Shown here in pieces: positions 22,387-34,823 of a stretch of DNA of 64,000 nt. The notes beneath the pieces are model-generated. The model was not told the origin of the DNA. It made no database searches and saw nothing but the letters and a program-made list of their open reading frames with translations. The position numbers and the translations under genes were made by a program. The stretch covers positions 26,794,242-26,858,241 of the forward strand of contig OX421497.1 of the NCBI GenBank assembly GCA_949126835.1. Reading direction: 5' to 3'. Every line of letters begins with the position of its first letter. The first letter of the stretch is position 1. This DNA comes from Anisus vortex (taxonomy: Eukaryota > Mollusca > Gastropoda > Planorbidae).

Positions 22387-23530
22387 TATGCACGCAGTGC
22401 CCTCACATGGGGGAGGGCAGAGGAGGGCATATGCCCGGGGGCGGCACTTCTAGGGGGGCGGCACATTTCGCCTAAGTTCATACCAGAAATTTTAGGAGAG
22501 TTGAAGGGGAAACACAATTTGAAACACAAATTGTAAACAAATGAATAATGAATAAATATAGACTAGTAGAAATTGAACAATAGGGATCGCTGAAGGGCCA
22601 GTGGGCGGTATGAAAGTAACCTACTTGAATTAGATTCAACACCACTGATTTTTTAATTACCAAAATTAAGATCTGCTTCACTTATAAGAAGGGTAATCTT
22701 GAGCTTTGACAAAGGCTTTATCGACTAATGTCAACTGTGTAATTGTGACGTAAAAGCCATATAAAGCCCATTCTGTACTTAACCTTGATCTATTGCTATA
22801 TTTAGACTGTATCTGAGAGATGCAGATGGGGGCAGTGATTATATTTTTAGAAGAGGAAGTAGGGGCTAGGGGGAGTATAAGTTAAATATCTGGCTCAGCT
22901 CGTTAGAAAACAAAGTTCGGTGCTTTTGTTCATTATCACAGTTTCATTCAGATTGTTTTGGTTTTAATTTGAATAAATTATATTTATATAGCCTTTGATT
23001 TATAAAAACCAGTTTTGATATCGACTTATTAAAGAAATATAAGTTGAGCAAAAAACTATGCAGAGACGAATTAATGAAATGGCACGTGATGAAGTGAGAG
23101 TATATTGTTTTAGTACCTAAAAACTTTCCACTATTTTACAACTTGATGAGAGTCCACGCTAACTGACAATAATTAAACGTTATGGATGTTTTTTATTATA
23201 GAAGGGAACATTTTGCTAGTTTTGGACACTAAAGGCAAATTATAATACTTTAACTAGAATACTTTTTAGGGAAAAAAGAAATTCTTCCATCGACGATGGT
23301 ATGGATTCTATCATAGCTTGATGTTGTAATTAAAGAAATATCAGCCAGATGTATTAGATGTGTTTGATTCATCGACAACATTAATTTGCGAAAAATCTCA
23401 GTTATCGCCTGCATCACTCACTACAATACGTAATTACTGCAGATAACAAAACAGAAGCAACGCATTCAATGATAGATGGTTCAGAGAGTTTGGCAGATTT
23501 TTTAAAGAATAATGAGGATTACAAATAGTT
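22387..23530. other. Intergenic with transposon shards
   Basis: A G-rich piece at 22,390-22,470 with GGGGGCGGCAC-type repeats looks like a transposon end. A hAT transposase shard lies at about 23,050-23,165. No host gene was seen. Confidence 0.5.
23050..23165 (+). pseudogene. hAT transposase shard with LQLDES motif
   Basis: The + strand reads QRRINEMARDE, then after a stop LSTILQLDES. This matches the catalytic-core region of GTF2IRD2/ZBED5-type hAT transposases, in which the aspartate of LQLDES is the first catalytic acid. Ends of the element were not found. Confidence 0.55.
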
Positions 23531-23674
23531 TGTTACTACCACTTAGGTACGCTAGTCATCTAAAGCCGTACTTCGATATTTTGCATACATATTGTACTTC
23601 GTGTTCCATTTTTTGGGTCATACTTTTACATAGAGAAAATATTAGTGTTCCCTTTTTTGGGTCATACTTTTTAT

Positions 23675-23780
23675 ACAGACAAACTATTTCTAACACACTT
23701 AAGCATTGGAGAATAAGATAAAATCATACAGACAAACTATTTCTAACACACTTTAGCATTGGAGAAAAAGATAAAATCAT
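23675..23780. repeat. 53-bp direct repeat, two units
   Basis: ACAGACAAACTATTTCTAAC and the following sequence occur twice with a period of 53 bp (starting 23,675 and 23,728) and two or three differences. They lie in the 3' part of the piggyBac-like element. Confidence 0.85.
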
Positions 23781-23907
23781 ACATCTTATTGACTTTAAGC
23801 ACATAAAATGTCATTTATTGATGAAAAATCTCAAAATAAAAGATTTAAACAGAAATAACATCAAAGATATCTTTCTTTGAGCCTTCATAGTCATCATGGT
23901 TTAAGCC

Positions 23908-24870
23908 TCACAATTCTTGCAATTCAGCATGACCTTGGCTCTGTCCTAAAACTCGTGGGATTCGGGACATCGCACCTGTGTATATGATACACTTGAGAGG
24001 GTAGTACGTTTCTGAGTCACAGATCCAGAACAACTTCAGGTCGTACTTTGCAGGTTTGCTTGGTATGTACTGTATAAATGAGCAACGCCATCTGAAGGGT
24101 ATGAGCTGCTCATCCACAGTCAGTGAAGCTCCAGGAACATAGTACTTTTGGAGGTTGGCAAGGTGGAGGTCCAACACTTCGCTGATTGGAGCGAGCTTGT
24201 CAGTTTCTTGTCTTCTGTGTCTTTGTTGTCAAACCTCAGCTGGAAACATCTGTTCTTCGACATCGTGGCTCGCACAAAATCTTGCCCGATGAGGAGCTCC
24301 CAAATTGTAGTCAGGTTTACTTTGCTCTGTTTCTGAGCACCCAGGAAGACAAGAATACCGATGAGCCCTCTGATCTCTACATCGTCTGTCTCCTTCCATG
24401 CATCTCCTCTCTGCCTTTTTCCTTCTTCATTTGTGTATTTCACAATCAGCTTGATCATGTCTCGAGAAATGAAAAGATCAAAAGTCTCTGCAGGGCTTGT
24501 GGCATTGTGTGTGTTTGGAATATGATTCCGCAGAAGAGTCACAATATTTGACCTTGTAGTTTGAGTATTTGGTGTCATAGGGGTACTTTTCCACTCTGTG
24601 CCATCTTTCCCATAGTAACTTCTTGTTCTGACTACAGTTCCATCAACTAGTTTTTCAGAAGTGGAAGAGTTCATGTTTGGGTCAATGCTTTCTTCCTCAC
24701 TACTATCACTAGATCGAGAATCATCATCACTATCATCACTGAAAGGGACAAACTCATCTTCATCGCTCATTTCACCTTCACTATACTGATCAGCATCAGC
24801 ATCATCTTCTTCTCTGTCAATAGCTCTGACTTGATCAACATGATCTCCTGCATCATCAACTCCAACTTAA
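23908..24870 (-). pseudogene. piggyBac transposase pseudogene
   Basis: The first frame (24,770-24,120, possibly extending upstream to about 24,850) starts with an acidic, serine-rich region typical of piggyBac N-termini, followed by the conserved region with NIVTLLRNHIPN and GLIGILVFLGAQKQSKVNL. A frameshift near 24,150 leads to the second frame (24,177-23,908) with LTVDEQLIPFR, which contains the first catalytic aspartate, and YIPSKPAKYDLK. It stops soon afterwards, so the remaining catalytic acids and the cysteine-rich C-terminus are missing. The protein would be about half the usual 550-600 residues and inactive. Confidence 0.85.
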
Positions 24871-25319
24871 AGTAAATCAAAAATATTTCTGCTTGAACCA
24901 GGCCTAGCTTCTTCACCAGCCGCTATTTTGATTTTACTCCAGGGGAGATAATTAACAATGCCTGCTTGAACTAACATAAACAAAGAATATCTATAACTTG
25001 TGATATATGACTCCTCTATATAAAAGTATGACCCAAAAAGTGGAACATGAAGTGTGACTGTGCATTTACTTTTTTTTCCCTATTTATGAGTATGACCCAA
25101 AAAATGGAACACGAGGTATGATTTGAGTATTTATTTTTTTTTGTCAATTGCTCTAAAATGGAAAACCTAATATCAAGGACAATATTATTTTATGATGTAA
25201 AAATGGTTAATTGGAGATGTCACAGAAGATGGATAGTGCAGTTTGACTGGTTGCTGAGCAAGTGTGTAAACAAACCCTTGTGTTCCCTTTTTTGGAACAC
25301 GAAGTATGGCTAGGGTTAA

Positions 25320-26282
25320 ATATATTGTGTGTGTTGTGTGTTGGCTTCCATTTGTCTCGAGAGACGACGGAGTTTATTGTGCCCTTGGGGAATGTGCGCT
25401 CCTGGCCTTGCAGCTTCTGCTATGGCTGTACAAACCCACATGCGAGTGACAGACCTTATTGCACGTCCGGCACAGGAAGGCAGAATAAATATATTGTATG
25501 GATATTTGTTTCGATGCTAAAGTTTTTGGAAACCAAAGACAATTATTTGAGAGAAAATCTCATACAATTGAAAACTGATATCCCTTATTTAATTTAATGA
25601 AATAAGTTTTTAAAAAATGATTTCAGGGAATCGACCTTAATTAAAAGAAGACAAAGAGTGTTTTTTTTTTGTGTGCATTTATGTCAAAACTTCTATTGTA
25701 CAAGCACAACTTTGGACGCAGAAATCTTGAATTTATAAAGAACAATTGACGAAGACATGCTTACTTTAATAAATTGAAACAATTAATGATTGCTTCAACA
25801 GACGATTTAAAGATAATATTAAAAACATGAAAATTCCTGATTGGTTATTAGACCTTTGTTTCTAATGAAAAGTATTAAAATCAGCCCTTCCTTTACAACT
25901 GCAAGAAGAATACATAACAAATAAAGAATAAAAATTGAATGCAGAAATGGGCTATAATGACGACTTTTGGTTGCAAAAAAACATCCATCAATTTCTCTAG
26001 GTCTTTTGGTTTTGGCACAAAAAAAAAAGCAGTCCATTTCCACACCCTATTTATTGGAACGTAGAAGAACTACTAGCAACATACCAGGAACAAGCTTCAC
26101 TTTAAAATTGTTTTATTTTCAAAACCTCTTTTGCAGTATATTTTTTTAAATTATTTATTAAACAACAATTAAACAAATGTATTCATTTCAGCTCTTTGTA
26201 TGATATTTCAGCTCTTTTTAGGATGATAAAATTGCATACAAATCTAGTCGGCCTATACAAATTATATGCGGCAAATTTGACT
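25320..26282. other. Intergenic, no gene seen
   Basis: AT-rich sequence with short accidental frames only. No repeat ends or motifs were recognised. Confidence 0.5.
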
Positions 26283-27426
26283 CATTAGATCATAGGTTCT
26301 CAACCTTTTTCGGCTCACAGCCCCCTTTTATATTTTTTTCCGCTCACCGCCCCTCCCCCCTCCATTTTCTTTTAGCGCCCACTCCCCCCCCTCTTTCCGC
26401 CCGTCTGTACTATAGTTTCCGCAATTTGTTTAGGCGGACTAGACTTTTTGTGCGCTTAATTATCTTTAAAAAAACTGAAAAGGAAACATATTGTAAGAAT
26501 TAATAGATTAAAAAATTGCCTAATCAAAAGGTTTAAAGTTTAAATAAATCAATATTAATGTGAATCGTTTGGCTGGTGTGATGCTGGCACTGATTGCTAG
26601 CAATTTGTCTTTTTTTGTTTCAATATTGGTTGCAAAAGCCTTAGGTCTAATAATAAGTGATATTTGTTATATTCCAAAACAGAACTTCTTCGGCATCACA
26701 ATTGAATCAAATGCGGAAACATTTTTTAATTAAAGGGAGATAATTAGCCCGTTTTATTTGAGCAAATATTTATATTATTTTCTTTTATAAAAAATAAATG
26801 GCTTACAATTTATAACTTTGAAATGATCAAAATGTAAAAAATATTTGAAAATTATATAAATATAATATGACTAAAGAATTTTTATTGTATATTTTCAAGC
26901 ATTACAATAACTACCCAGTTTGTATGATTACAATTTATCAATACCGCTTAACTTTAGTCCGCTATGCTATTATAAGATCATTAAGGACATCTCGGTAAAA
27001 CATATAATATCATTATTATTAGCAGATGTTAGAGCGACGGTGATCGGTCAGCAGGGTTGACAGTCCGGTGAACCAACCACAGGACCAACCGGCCGCACAC
27101 CATATTTGCCAAATACTGACCCCTACTTCATCGACAAGTCATTGCGATTCCTATTTCTTATTAATATAATAATATGTAGGCATACTGTTGGGGGATATCG
27201 ATGTGAATATCAGATATTTAGCAGCAACTGCGTTTACATCACATTTCATCCAAAAACTAATCGATTCAAATAGCTGAGGTGTTCAAATTATATCAGGTAC
27301 GTTTGTACCGCCCACTTGCCCTTCACCGCCCCCCAATCGCCCCCGGGAATGTCATTGCCCCTCTAAAGCCTCTCACCGCCCCCCAGGGGGGCGATATCGC
27401 CCCCGTTGAGAACCTATGCATTAGAT
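26283..27426. mobile_element. Non-autonomous hAT element, 1.1 kb
   Basis: CATAGGTTCTCAACC begins at 26,291 and its inverse ends at 27,418. A perfect 8-bp duplication, CATTAGAT, flanks it (26,283-26,290 and 27,419-27,426). Both subterminal parts are rich in runs of C (CGCCCC-type). There is no transposase. It contains a fragment of the tRNA-SINE head (27,055-27,094). Confidence 0.85.
27055..27094 (-). repeat. tRNA-SINE head fragment
   Basis: The - strand reads GGCCGGTTGGTCCTGTGGTT then GGTTCACCGGACTGTCAACC, matching the A-box end of the SINEs at 13,436, 40,022 and 52,559. Only the first 40 bp are present. Confidence 0.7.
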
Positions 27427-29900
27427 CAACTTCGGATTGGGGGGGGGGGGGTAAGCAGTGAGAGATACAAATTTGAAAAAGGGGGCGGTGAGCCGAAAAA
27501 GGTTGCACTAAACAAAGCAGTTACAGTATGCAAGGGGGCGGCGCTGAAACTTTTGCCCTGTGGCGCCACAAAGGCTTGTGAGGGCCCTGTATGCACGTGT
27601 TAATGCTGAGTGATATCTTATATAATCTTTTTTTATATCTTTTCTTATACTGTGTTGTACAATTTCCTTCTATATTTGGAAGATCATTACGCCCTACTCG
27701 TAGCTGTGGGATGGGTCTCCTCTACTTGCATCATGATTTTGGTTTTAATGCTGTTGCGTGGTTGTTGTTGTTTTTTCTTGCTCGGGTTATAACTGATGTT
27801 ACATAATTGGATTTTATTTCTGGCTTGAGTTATAGATGAAGTTATGTGTTTGTTTTTTTCTGCCTCAAGTTATATAAGTTGATACTTTGTTTTTTTTCTG
27901 CCTCTGGTTATAAGATAAAATAAGATAAGATTACTTTATTGATAAAAAAAAATGGAAATTTGACTTGATTACATAAATTATGTCTTTCAGCATACGACAG
28001 CTATAAGACAATATTAAAGAACCATTTGTACTCAATCACAATAGACATTCGCGCACACTATCGTACCATTTATCATACAAGCAAAAGTATCATTTAGGAG
28101 TCAGCTATTGTATTTCCTGGCTGACTGATGATAACAGTGACTTTCCTGAAATGGTTCGTTCAAGCAACCCATCTCATGCCTGGATACCTCTCGGGAGGAA
28201 AGATAATGTATGGGTTAATGCTTTTGTTCTTAATATGGAAGAAGAAAGTTTTTTTTATTCCTGTGTCTATCACTTTGCTAGCACTACTTTGCTACTAACC
28301 TTAATTTCACATAGTGTTTCTCGCTTAATGGATTTTAAATATTAATGCAATACTTGCTATAGTCAACAAGGAAGGGTGTGCTGGGGAAGATATCAAGAAA
28401 CAATACAAAAAGCCAAGTGGGGCATTTATAATGCTTAAAAATATTTGAAAATCAAATAAGCACTATGATAACCTTTTGAATTTTAAAACTATAGCGTAAA
28501 ATACGTTTCTGCGGCATGGATCAGAAAGTTGGCGATCAACGACTGGTCGGGCGACTAGAAGCTATTGTATTACTTTAAATGGCTGACTACGACGAATTAT
28601 GGACTTAAAAATGGTTTGACAAAATTACAAATGCAACAGTAAAGGAAGAACAGCACACATCCCAAAAGAACAAGAAATGAAACAAAAAAAAGAGATGCTG
28701 AAGGTTAGGCTACACCATTAGGAATCAGACATCTAATCTTACTAGGCAAGTGTATGTGTAGAATCCACAGGGCACACGACGAAATGGTAAACCCAATAAT
28801 TTCTAGCGTAGCGAAGTAGAAAATGATGTTCAAGTGATTGGAAGGAGCTGGATAAGTTAGCTAATGACAAGAAAAAATGATAATAACTTGTTAATGTCGT
28901 TTGTTCCTCTGGAAACTGATAATGTCGATCGAAAAGAACTTATACCTGTTAGTTGTAAATATTTACTGACTTGTAATCAACCTGGCAGCTCTTTTCTAAA
29001 TATGGTTGAGTCTTTAATAATTTAATGTAGTTGATGGGCTCCATCAAAGACTATAATAAGATGGACCGCTTGCTTTAATATTTCTGCTATTTGATGACTC
29101 GAATGTCTTCTTTTCGGAATTTCCGATCGCACCAAGCCCTCTAGACTTCCGGTCTAGTAATTCGAAAAGATTTTCTTAATGGAAAAGTAAGATTAAAATC
29201 GAAAGTTGTATAGGCTACAGAGGAAGTCTTTTGGGAAGTTTAAGAGTCATTAAAGATAGTGTGCCCACGAAAAAAAAACAACAAGTGCTAAGCTCTAAAA
29301 ATAGAGAAAGCGGTTCAGCTCATTATAGTCTTTGGTGTGCACCGGAAAACTTGATGACTTATTGAAGGCCGCAAATGCGCAAACTAACCTTTTCATTTTT
29401 AAAAATTGAGCAAGCGGTCCATTTTATTATAGTCTTCGGTTCCATACAGAGCATTAATGTATAATTCAGTAAAGGTTTAATTAATAAGCATATAGAGCTT
29501 CGTTTTTTCTTTTTGCATTTGTAAAATTCTTTTTTAAGGTATCTATAGATACTTTGTCAATTCTATTATAATTTGTCATTTATTTTTACATCTTTCTACT
29601 TTGTATTTTTAGTTTGAGTAAAATGATTCCAACGAATGAAAAAGTATGTAATTATTTGTTGTGTTTTTTTCGTTGATACTCAACAGTGGGCACTTTTCTT
29701 TTTTTAGAAGATGTACTTAATTTTCCATTTTTAAATTCTTTAAGGCCTAGGTATATGTGTAGGATTTTAGTATCTTGTTATGTTTTTATGAAAATGAAGT
29801 TCGAAATCCTTGTGTGGTAGGCCTACCTCAGCGCGGGTTTTTTTAAAAAGGTGCGACTAATCACTCTATAAGAAACGGATTCAGGTTAACACTGTATGGA
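27427..29900. other. Intergenic with repeat debris
   Basis: The sequence just after the hAT element (27,430-27,560) resembles its C-rich end in reverse (GGTGAGCCGAAAAAGGTTG), suggesting a second partial copy. A TAAGATAAGATTACTTTATTG tract at about 27,915 looks like a repeat end. A small inverted-repeat element lies at 29,022-29,461. No gene was recognised. Confidence 0.5.
29022..29461. repeat. Small inverted-repeat element (MITE-like)
   Basis: AAGACTATAATAAGATGGAC followed by CGCTTGCT at about 29,048-29,076 is matched in reverse at about 29,411-29,438. A third, weaker copy of the right arm lies at about 29,305. TTAATGTA is found on both sides (29,022-29,029 and 29,454-29,461) and may be a target duplication, though the outermost bases do not pair well. 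Confidence 0.55.
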
Positions 29901-30019
29901 AGGCTATGTCAATTTTACATCTCATCGCTAACCATCGTCTTCCTCTACCGTCCACCACCGAGCAAGAAAAATAAACTCACACCCAGTAAGTTTATTCAAG
30001 AATTTCAAGATCTGTTAGA

Positions 30020-30978
30020 TCTTTACATTTATACTAGAGACCTCTTTGTTATCGGTGACATCAACTTACATTTCGACAGTAGCAAAGAAACATGTGTGGA
30101 GAAGTTAAAGAAAGCCCTCCTAGATCGAAATCTGGAACAGATTGTGTCTGTCCCTACACATGTTAGGGGCCATACCCTTGATTGGATAATAACAAACGCA
30201 CGTTATCTCATAAATGACCTTAACGTGATTGATCGGGGAATCTCTGATCACTTCCTCATCTCCGTTGAGCTATGCCTATTAAAGCCTAAAAAGCAATTGA
30301 GGAAAGTAAAATCCAGAAAGATGAAAGACATCAACATTTCTTATTTTAGGTCTGATGTTAGTGCCTTTTTGCGGCAGTAAGGTTCGATGGACTTATACAC
30401 TCACTATATCACCTGCCTAAGAAAGCTGTTAGACATTCATGCTCCTCTGACAACCCGATTAGTTTCTGATCGATTATCGGCTCCATGTATGTCAAACGAG
30501 ATCAGGGTAGCGAAAAAGTTGCGCCGTCGGGCTGAGAGGAAATACATACAAACCGGTCTAACAGTGCACCGACACATGTACACAAAAGAAAAACTATGTC
30601 AATCGTCTGATTCGAGATGCTCAGACAATGCATATTCGCAATGAGATACAGAGCGAGGACTCATCTGGGGTGCTGTATAGAATAACTACAGAGATGTTGG
30701 GTGATGAAGGTAAACCTGTACTACCATGTTCCATTCCTCCTTCCGACCTCCCTGACTTTTTAAATCAATTTTTCAGGATCAGGAAAATTAGGAAAGACCT
30801 GGACTATCAAACAAGCCTGCCTTACAATGATCCAGTCTTCCAGGGTTCTCACCTCAGTGAGTTTCATTCAGTATCTGAAGCATCTGTTAAGGAAATTATT
30901 AATATTAAAATATTATTGATGGCCGAATCCTTTATTCGTAGTATTTCCAATGATATTATAGATTTACCAGTTCATTAA
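30020..30978 (+). pseudogene. LINE endonuclease remnant and linker
   Basis: Around 30,040 the frame reads LFVIGDINLHFDSS, the endonuclease GD(I/F)N motif. It is followed by THVRGHTLDWIITN and GISDHFLISVEL, the SDH motif near the end of APE-type endonucleases. The next two frames (30,387-30,644 and 30,628-30,978) cover the linker before RT. Stops and frameshifts break it into at least three pieces. Confidence 0.7.
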
Positions 30979-32010
30979 ATAATTATTATTGATGTAATAG
31001 ATGACTTACTATGCTGTGAGTATTATGTAAGATGTATTTAGCTCAGAGCCTCCATTAAATATTTGATCACAGCTGAATTATGCTGTTATCCAATTGTTTA
31101 TTATTATTGTTCTTTCAAAAAAGCACAGCATGAGTAAAAGATGTTGATTATGAATTTATTGTGTCTAAGGTGGTCCCAGTACAGTTCCCTAGGCGTCTCA
31201 GCATGAGTAGCAAGTAGTGTAGAATCTATAGTATTGTATACAATACTAGTAAATAATGGCTCTTAGCAGTAGTATACGTGTAAACGTTGAAGTAGATTAT
31301 TAACTTATATAAAGTTAATATGAACTGCACACACAGTCAACATTGAGTAATGTAATAACTCCAGATGGAACAACAAATGTTAGAACGATGGTGGTTATTC
31401 TCAAATTTTTACATAAATCACAAATCCATTCAGAATGAAATATAGAACAGGGTATTATCTCGTTAAGGGAATATGCTCTTCAATAATTATGAATATTTGA
31501 CACATATTCCAAGTAGGAAATGCACATATTCACATAATTCATTTTAAAAATCAACAGCTTATTAAAAAATTACAGTGGTTCGGAGAGCAAGGTTATATAT
31601 ATGCTTCCTACAGTAGACATTATGAAAAGAGCGATATGCTTCCTCCAGTGAGACTTTATGGAAAAGAGACAGAATCCCGCCCAACTCGGCTTTAAATACT
31701 AGTTAGATATCGTTACTTTTTAGATTCGTTCTTCCTGTCGAAAGTATTGACTATAACGATGCAATTGTAATTTAAGAGGGAAAACTAACTATTACCCGAC
31801 TAACGATACTTTAGACCGGAAGTATTAAATTATATACAACCTTCGAGAACATTCCAAAGGGAGCATCCGACTGAGTATATAATTTGCTTAGGGAGGCGTT
31901 CATTGTGCAAATATTAACAACAATTATCCTTCCAACATTACATTCGCGTTTCGCTTAATATTTTAATATGTAGTTTAAGAGAGTATTAATATTAGGAAAC
32001 TCCGTTTCGT
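30915..32010. other. 1.1-kb unassigned insert within the LINE
   Basis: AT-rich with no protein-like frame. It replaces, rather than just interrupts, the N-terminal RT coding segment, because the flanking protein does not resume at the same residue. TGTTAGAACGATGG at about 31,378 could be an LTR start, but no partner was found. Confidence 0.45.
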
Positions 32011-33246
32011 AACACAGTCCACCTATCGAAAGAGTCATAGCACGAAGACGGCATTGGTCAGGGGTTGTCAACGACCTACTTTGCACATCGGACTCGGGTC
32101 ATGTGTCTATTCTGGCAATGCTCGACCTATCTGCCGCTTTTGACGCTCTTGACCATGAGATCCTGATTGACAGGTTTGCATTCACATTTGGCTGCTCGGG
32201 TTGTGTTCTTCGTTGGTTTAGGTCATACCTGTCCGAACGCCCTCAAAATGTTGCTATAGATGAGTTCGTCTCGGCACCCTCAACGCTGAAATATGGAGTG
32301 CCCCAAGGATCTGTTCTAGGACCAGTGATGTTTGCAATGTACGTGTATCCACTCGGCCAGGTCATCAAACCGTTCGGATTATCTTATCACTTCTACGCTG
32401 ATGACACAAACCTGTACGATCATGCGGTCCCTCTTAAGGCCCCTCGTCTTGCTGCAAAGGCCAACGTCTATTCGTGGTCGGGGAGAAACGGGCTTAAAAT
32501 GAATGAGGAAAAAATTGAGATAATCAGAATTGGAACCAAGAGTAATTTGGGCAAATTCACTGGTCCAGAATCTATCACCGTGATAAACTGCCAGATGCCA
32601 TTATTTTGTTAACAAAGTGAAGAATCTTGCTGTTTTATTGGATCCCACTCTGTCTTTTGACCATCATATATCTCATCTGTGCAGAGGTCTATATCTACAG
32701 TTGCGTAGACTCGGCCAAATACGACCCTATTTGTCCACTGATTCTGCGAAGATACTGGCAGTCGCCCTGATACTTTCGCGTATCGACTATTGTAACGCCC
32801 TGCTAGCCGGCCTGCCCGAAGACAAAATCGCCAGGCTACAGCGAATACAGAACAGTACAGCGCGTTTGGTTATTTGCAAGTCAAAACGAGACTCGGGAAC
32901 CGCCTTCTTCGCTCGCTCCATTGGCTCCCCGTGAAAGCCAGAATTGAGTTTAAAGTTGCGCTACTTTGCCATCAGTGCATTTTTAACAACCCGGAACGAG
33001 TTTCAGTCCTATCTCAAGAGACTAATCACACCATATGTCCCTCAAAGAATACTTCGTTCTGCCAGCTCATCGCTTCTGGAAGAGCCCCGTTTCTCTCTGA
33101 CGACCGTTGGCCTTAGAGCCTTCTCAGTATCCGGTCCGAAGGTGTGGAATCTACTTCCTATTCAACTCAAGCGAACAAGCTCTACTGTTTCTTTCAAAAA
33201 AGAACTTAAAAACTCATTATTTCAATATTTAGGCTACCTTAGATAA
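32010..33246 (+). pseudogene. LINE reverse transcriptase and C-terminal remnant
   Basis: Motifs read in order: AYRKSHST-like start (about 32,020, altered); LDLSAAFDALDHEIL; GVPQGSVLGP; then YADDTNLYDH with the catalytic DD. After frameshifts come LDPTLSFDHHISHLC, RIDYCNALLAGLP, RLQRIQNSTARL, HWLPVKARIEFK and GPKVWNLLPIQLK, the usual C-terminal order in L2/CR1-like LINEs. Four frames are needed, so it is inactive. A separate shard of a similar 3' end lies at 38,126-38,375 and another at 58,505-59,033. Confidence 0.8.
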
Positions 33247-33763
33247 CATTTAACATGCTTTAGACATTACTGTCTTACTTATGGGTTGGGTCGGTTAATG
33301 CTACATTTATTTCGTCTTTTTTAATCATCAATTTAGCTCTGTCACCTGGCCTAGAGTAATATCCATGTTGTTAGTTGTATGTTAAACGCACTCTGAGCTA
33401 ACATTATGGTTGTTGGCACCGCTATACAAATATTATTATTATTATTATCTCATCACACATTAAAAAGAGCGGTTCGGTGAGATGGTGGGGACCCTTATTA
33501 AACATCTTTAAGGTAGACAACGGAGTTGATGTCCAAGAAGCTTCGAAAAACAAATTATGCTGATAGTCCGTTGGAGTTCTAGTCTGCTGGTGTTGTTTGA
33601 TGGAAACATTTCAAGAATGTAAGAATTTTATTGCAGCAGAAGTGGAAGTAACACTTGCATACGATAGAACCACAAGCTTCACGCTTAGTCAGCTATGACA
33701 TTTCTAATTCTTTGTTTAGAAAACATATACGACTCTTATCTACACTAGATGTCTTTCTTTGTC

Positions 33764-33769
<6 letters not shown>

Positions 33770-33808
<39 letters not shown>
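33770..33808. repeat. AT dinucleotide microsatellite
   Basis: About 19 AT units in a row. Confidence 0.95.
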
Positions 33809-33813
<5 letters not shown>

Positions 33814-34788
33814 AAGATATTTAGCGGCCTATGGGCATACTGTTATAAAAAAAGGGGGGAATCGTGGAAGAAAGTTTACTTGTGTAAAAAAATAGATTTT
33901 CCAACGCAGATACATTATTACAATTACTTTTTCATGTGTTGATTAATTTTTTTTAAAATAACAAATTTTCGGCACCATTCTTCCATCTTGTCAGATGTCA
34001 AAATATATTCTGTCCAACATTGTTGGCGCCCTACTTACTCCTTGCCAGATGTTAACAAGAGTCTGTTAAACACTGTTGGTGCCTTTCAATAGCGTAACTA
34101 GAAAGAATGGCGCCTGGGCACAGATGGAAATCGGAACCTAACTAAAATTTCAGTTTTTCTTTATTTGTAAGCTAACGTGAGCAGAGGTTTAGACATAGTG
34201 AAGTGTTGCAATACTTAGTTCATTACTAGGTTTATTAATTAAGTTTTGCTTGGAACGGACGCTCCATCTAGTTAAGCGAATGTCCATTTCAATTTTGTTA
34301 TTAGCCTACATTTCCCTAAAATCTTCAATGTTTTATACATTTTTATCTATTACTTTCATCTCTTACGTGATTAATCATGCTTTGATATTGTGGATGGCTG
34401 GGCAATATTAGGCCTATATTTAGTTTAGAAAAATAGTTGGAGAAATGCATTGCTTCAAATATGTTACATTATTTGATAGAATTTTAAAGTGAAACTGTGT
34501 CCCTTGCGACATATTATTGTTACTTGAAAGAAAATTATAGGTTCTATAAGCCCTTTTAACTTTAAAGTCTTGCAGAAAATTAATGTATTGAGTTTTATTG
34601 CTTATTTTGGTGCCATTCTAGCCAAATAGATAGAAACAAAGATATATAGATATAACTCAAATGTGGGTAAACCCAGTGGGGTAAAACCCTTTACATATAA
34701 TTTCGCGAGAAAAGGTCACACCTAATTGTACTGTCAACGTATATTAATAATATTATATATATAGAGAGAAAATAAGGGAAAAAGGGAT

Positions 34789-34823
34789 GAGAGAGAGAGA
34801 GAGAGAATGGCGGGGGGGGGGGG
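34789..34823. repeat. GA microsatellite and G tract
   Basis: About nine GA units followed after AATGGC by a run of G. Confidence 0.9.

Larger units (their letters stand above)
23540..25319 (-). mobile_element. piggyBac-like transposon, degenerate
   Basis: It contains a broken piggyBac transposase on the - strand. The right end reads ACGAAGTATGGCTAGGG followed by TTAA (25,316-25,319), the piggyBac target. GGGTCATACTTTT-type motifs near 23,610 and 23,655 recur inverted near 25,030 and 25,095 as subterminal repeats. The left terminus is diverged and only approximate. Confidence 0.7.
29900..33447 (+). mobile_element. Decayed L2/CR1-like LINE with a replaced centre
   Basis: Parts of endonuclease (29,960-30,380), the region between endonuclease and RT (30,387-30,910), RT (32,010-32,612) and C-terminus (32,617-33,246) occur in order on the + strand. 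The 3' end has a CGCTATACAAATATT motif and an ATT-repeat tail (33,432-33,447). Between 30,915 and 32,010 the N-terminal RT region is missing and replaced by about 1.1 kb of unrelated AT-rich sequence. Confidence 0.75.

Noticed and set aside
27279..27603. Overlapping frames with proline/glycine-rich products
   Set aside because: They come from the C/G-run ends of the hAT element.
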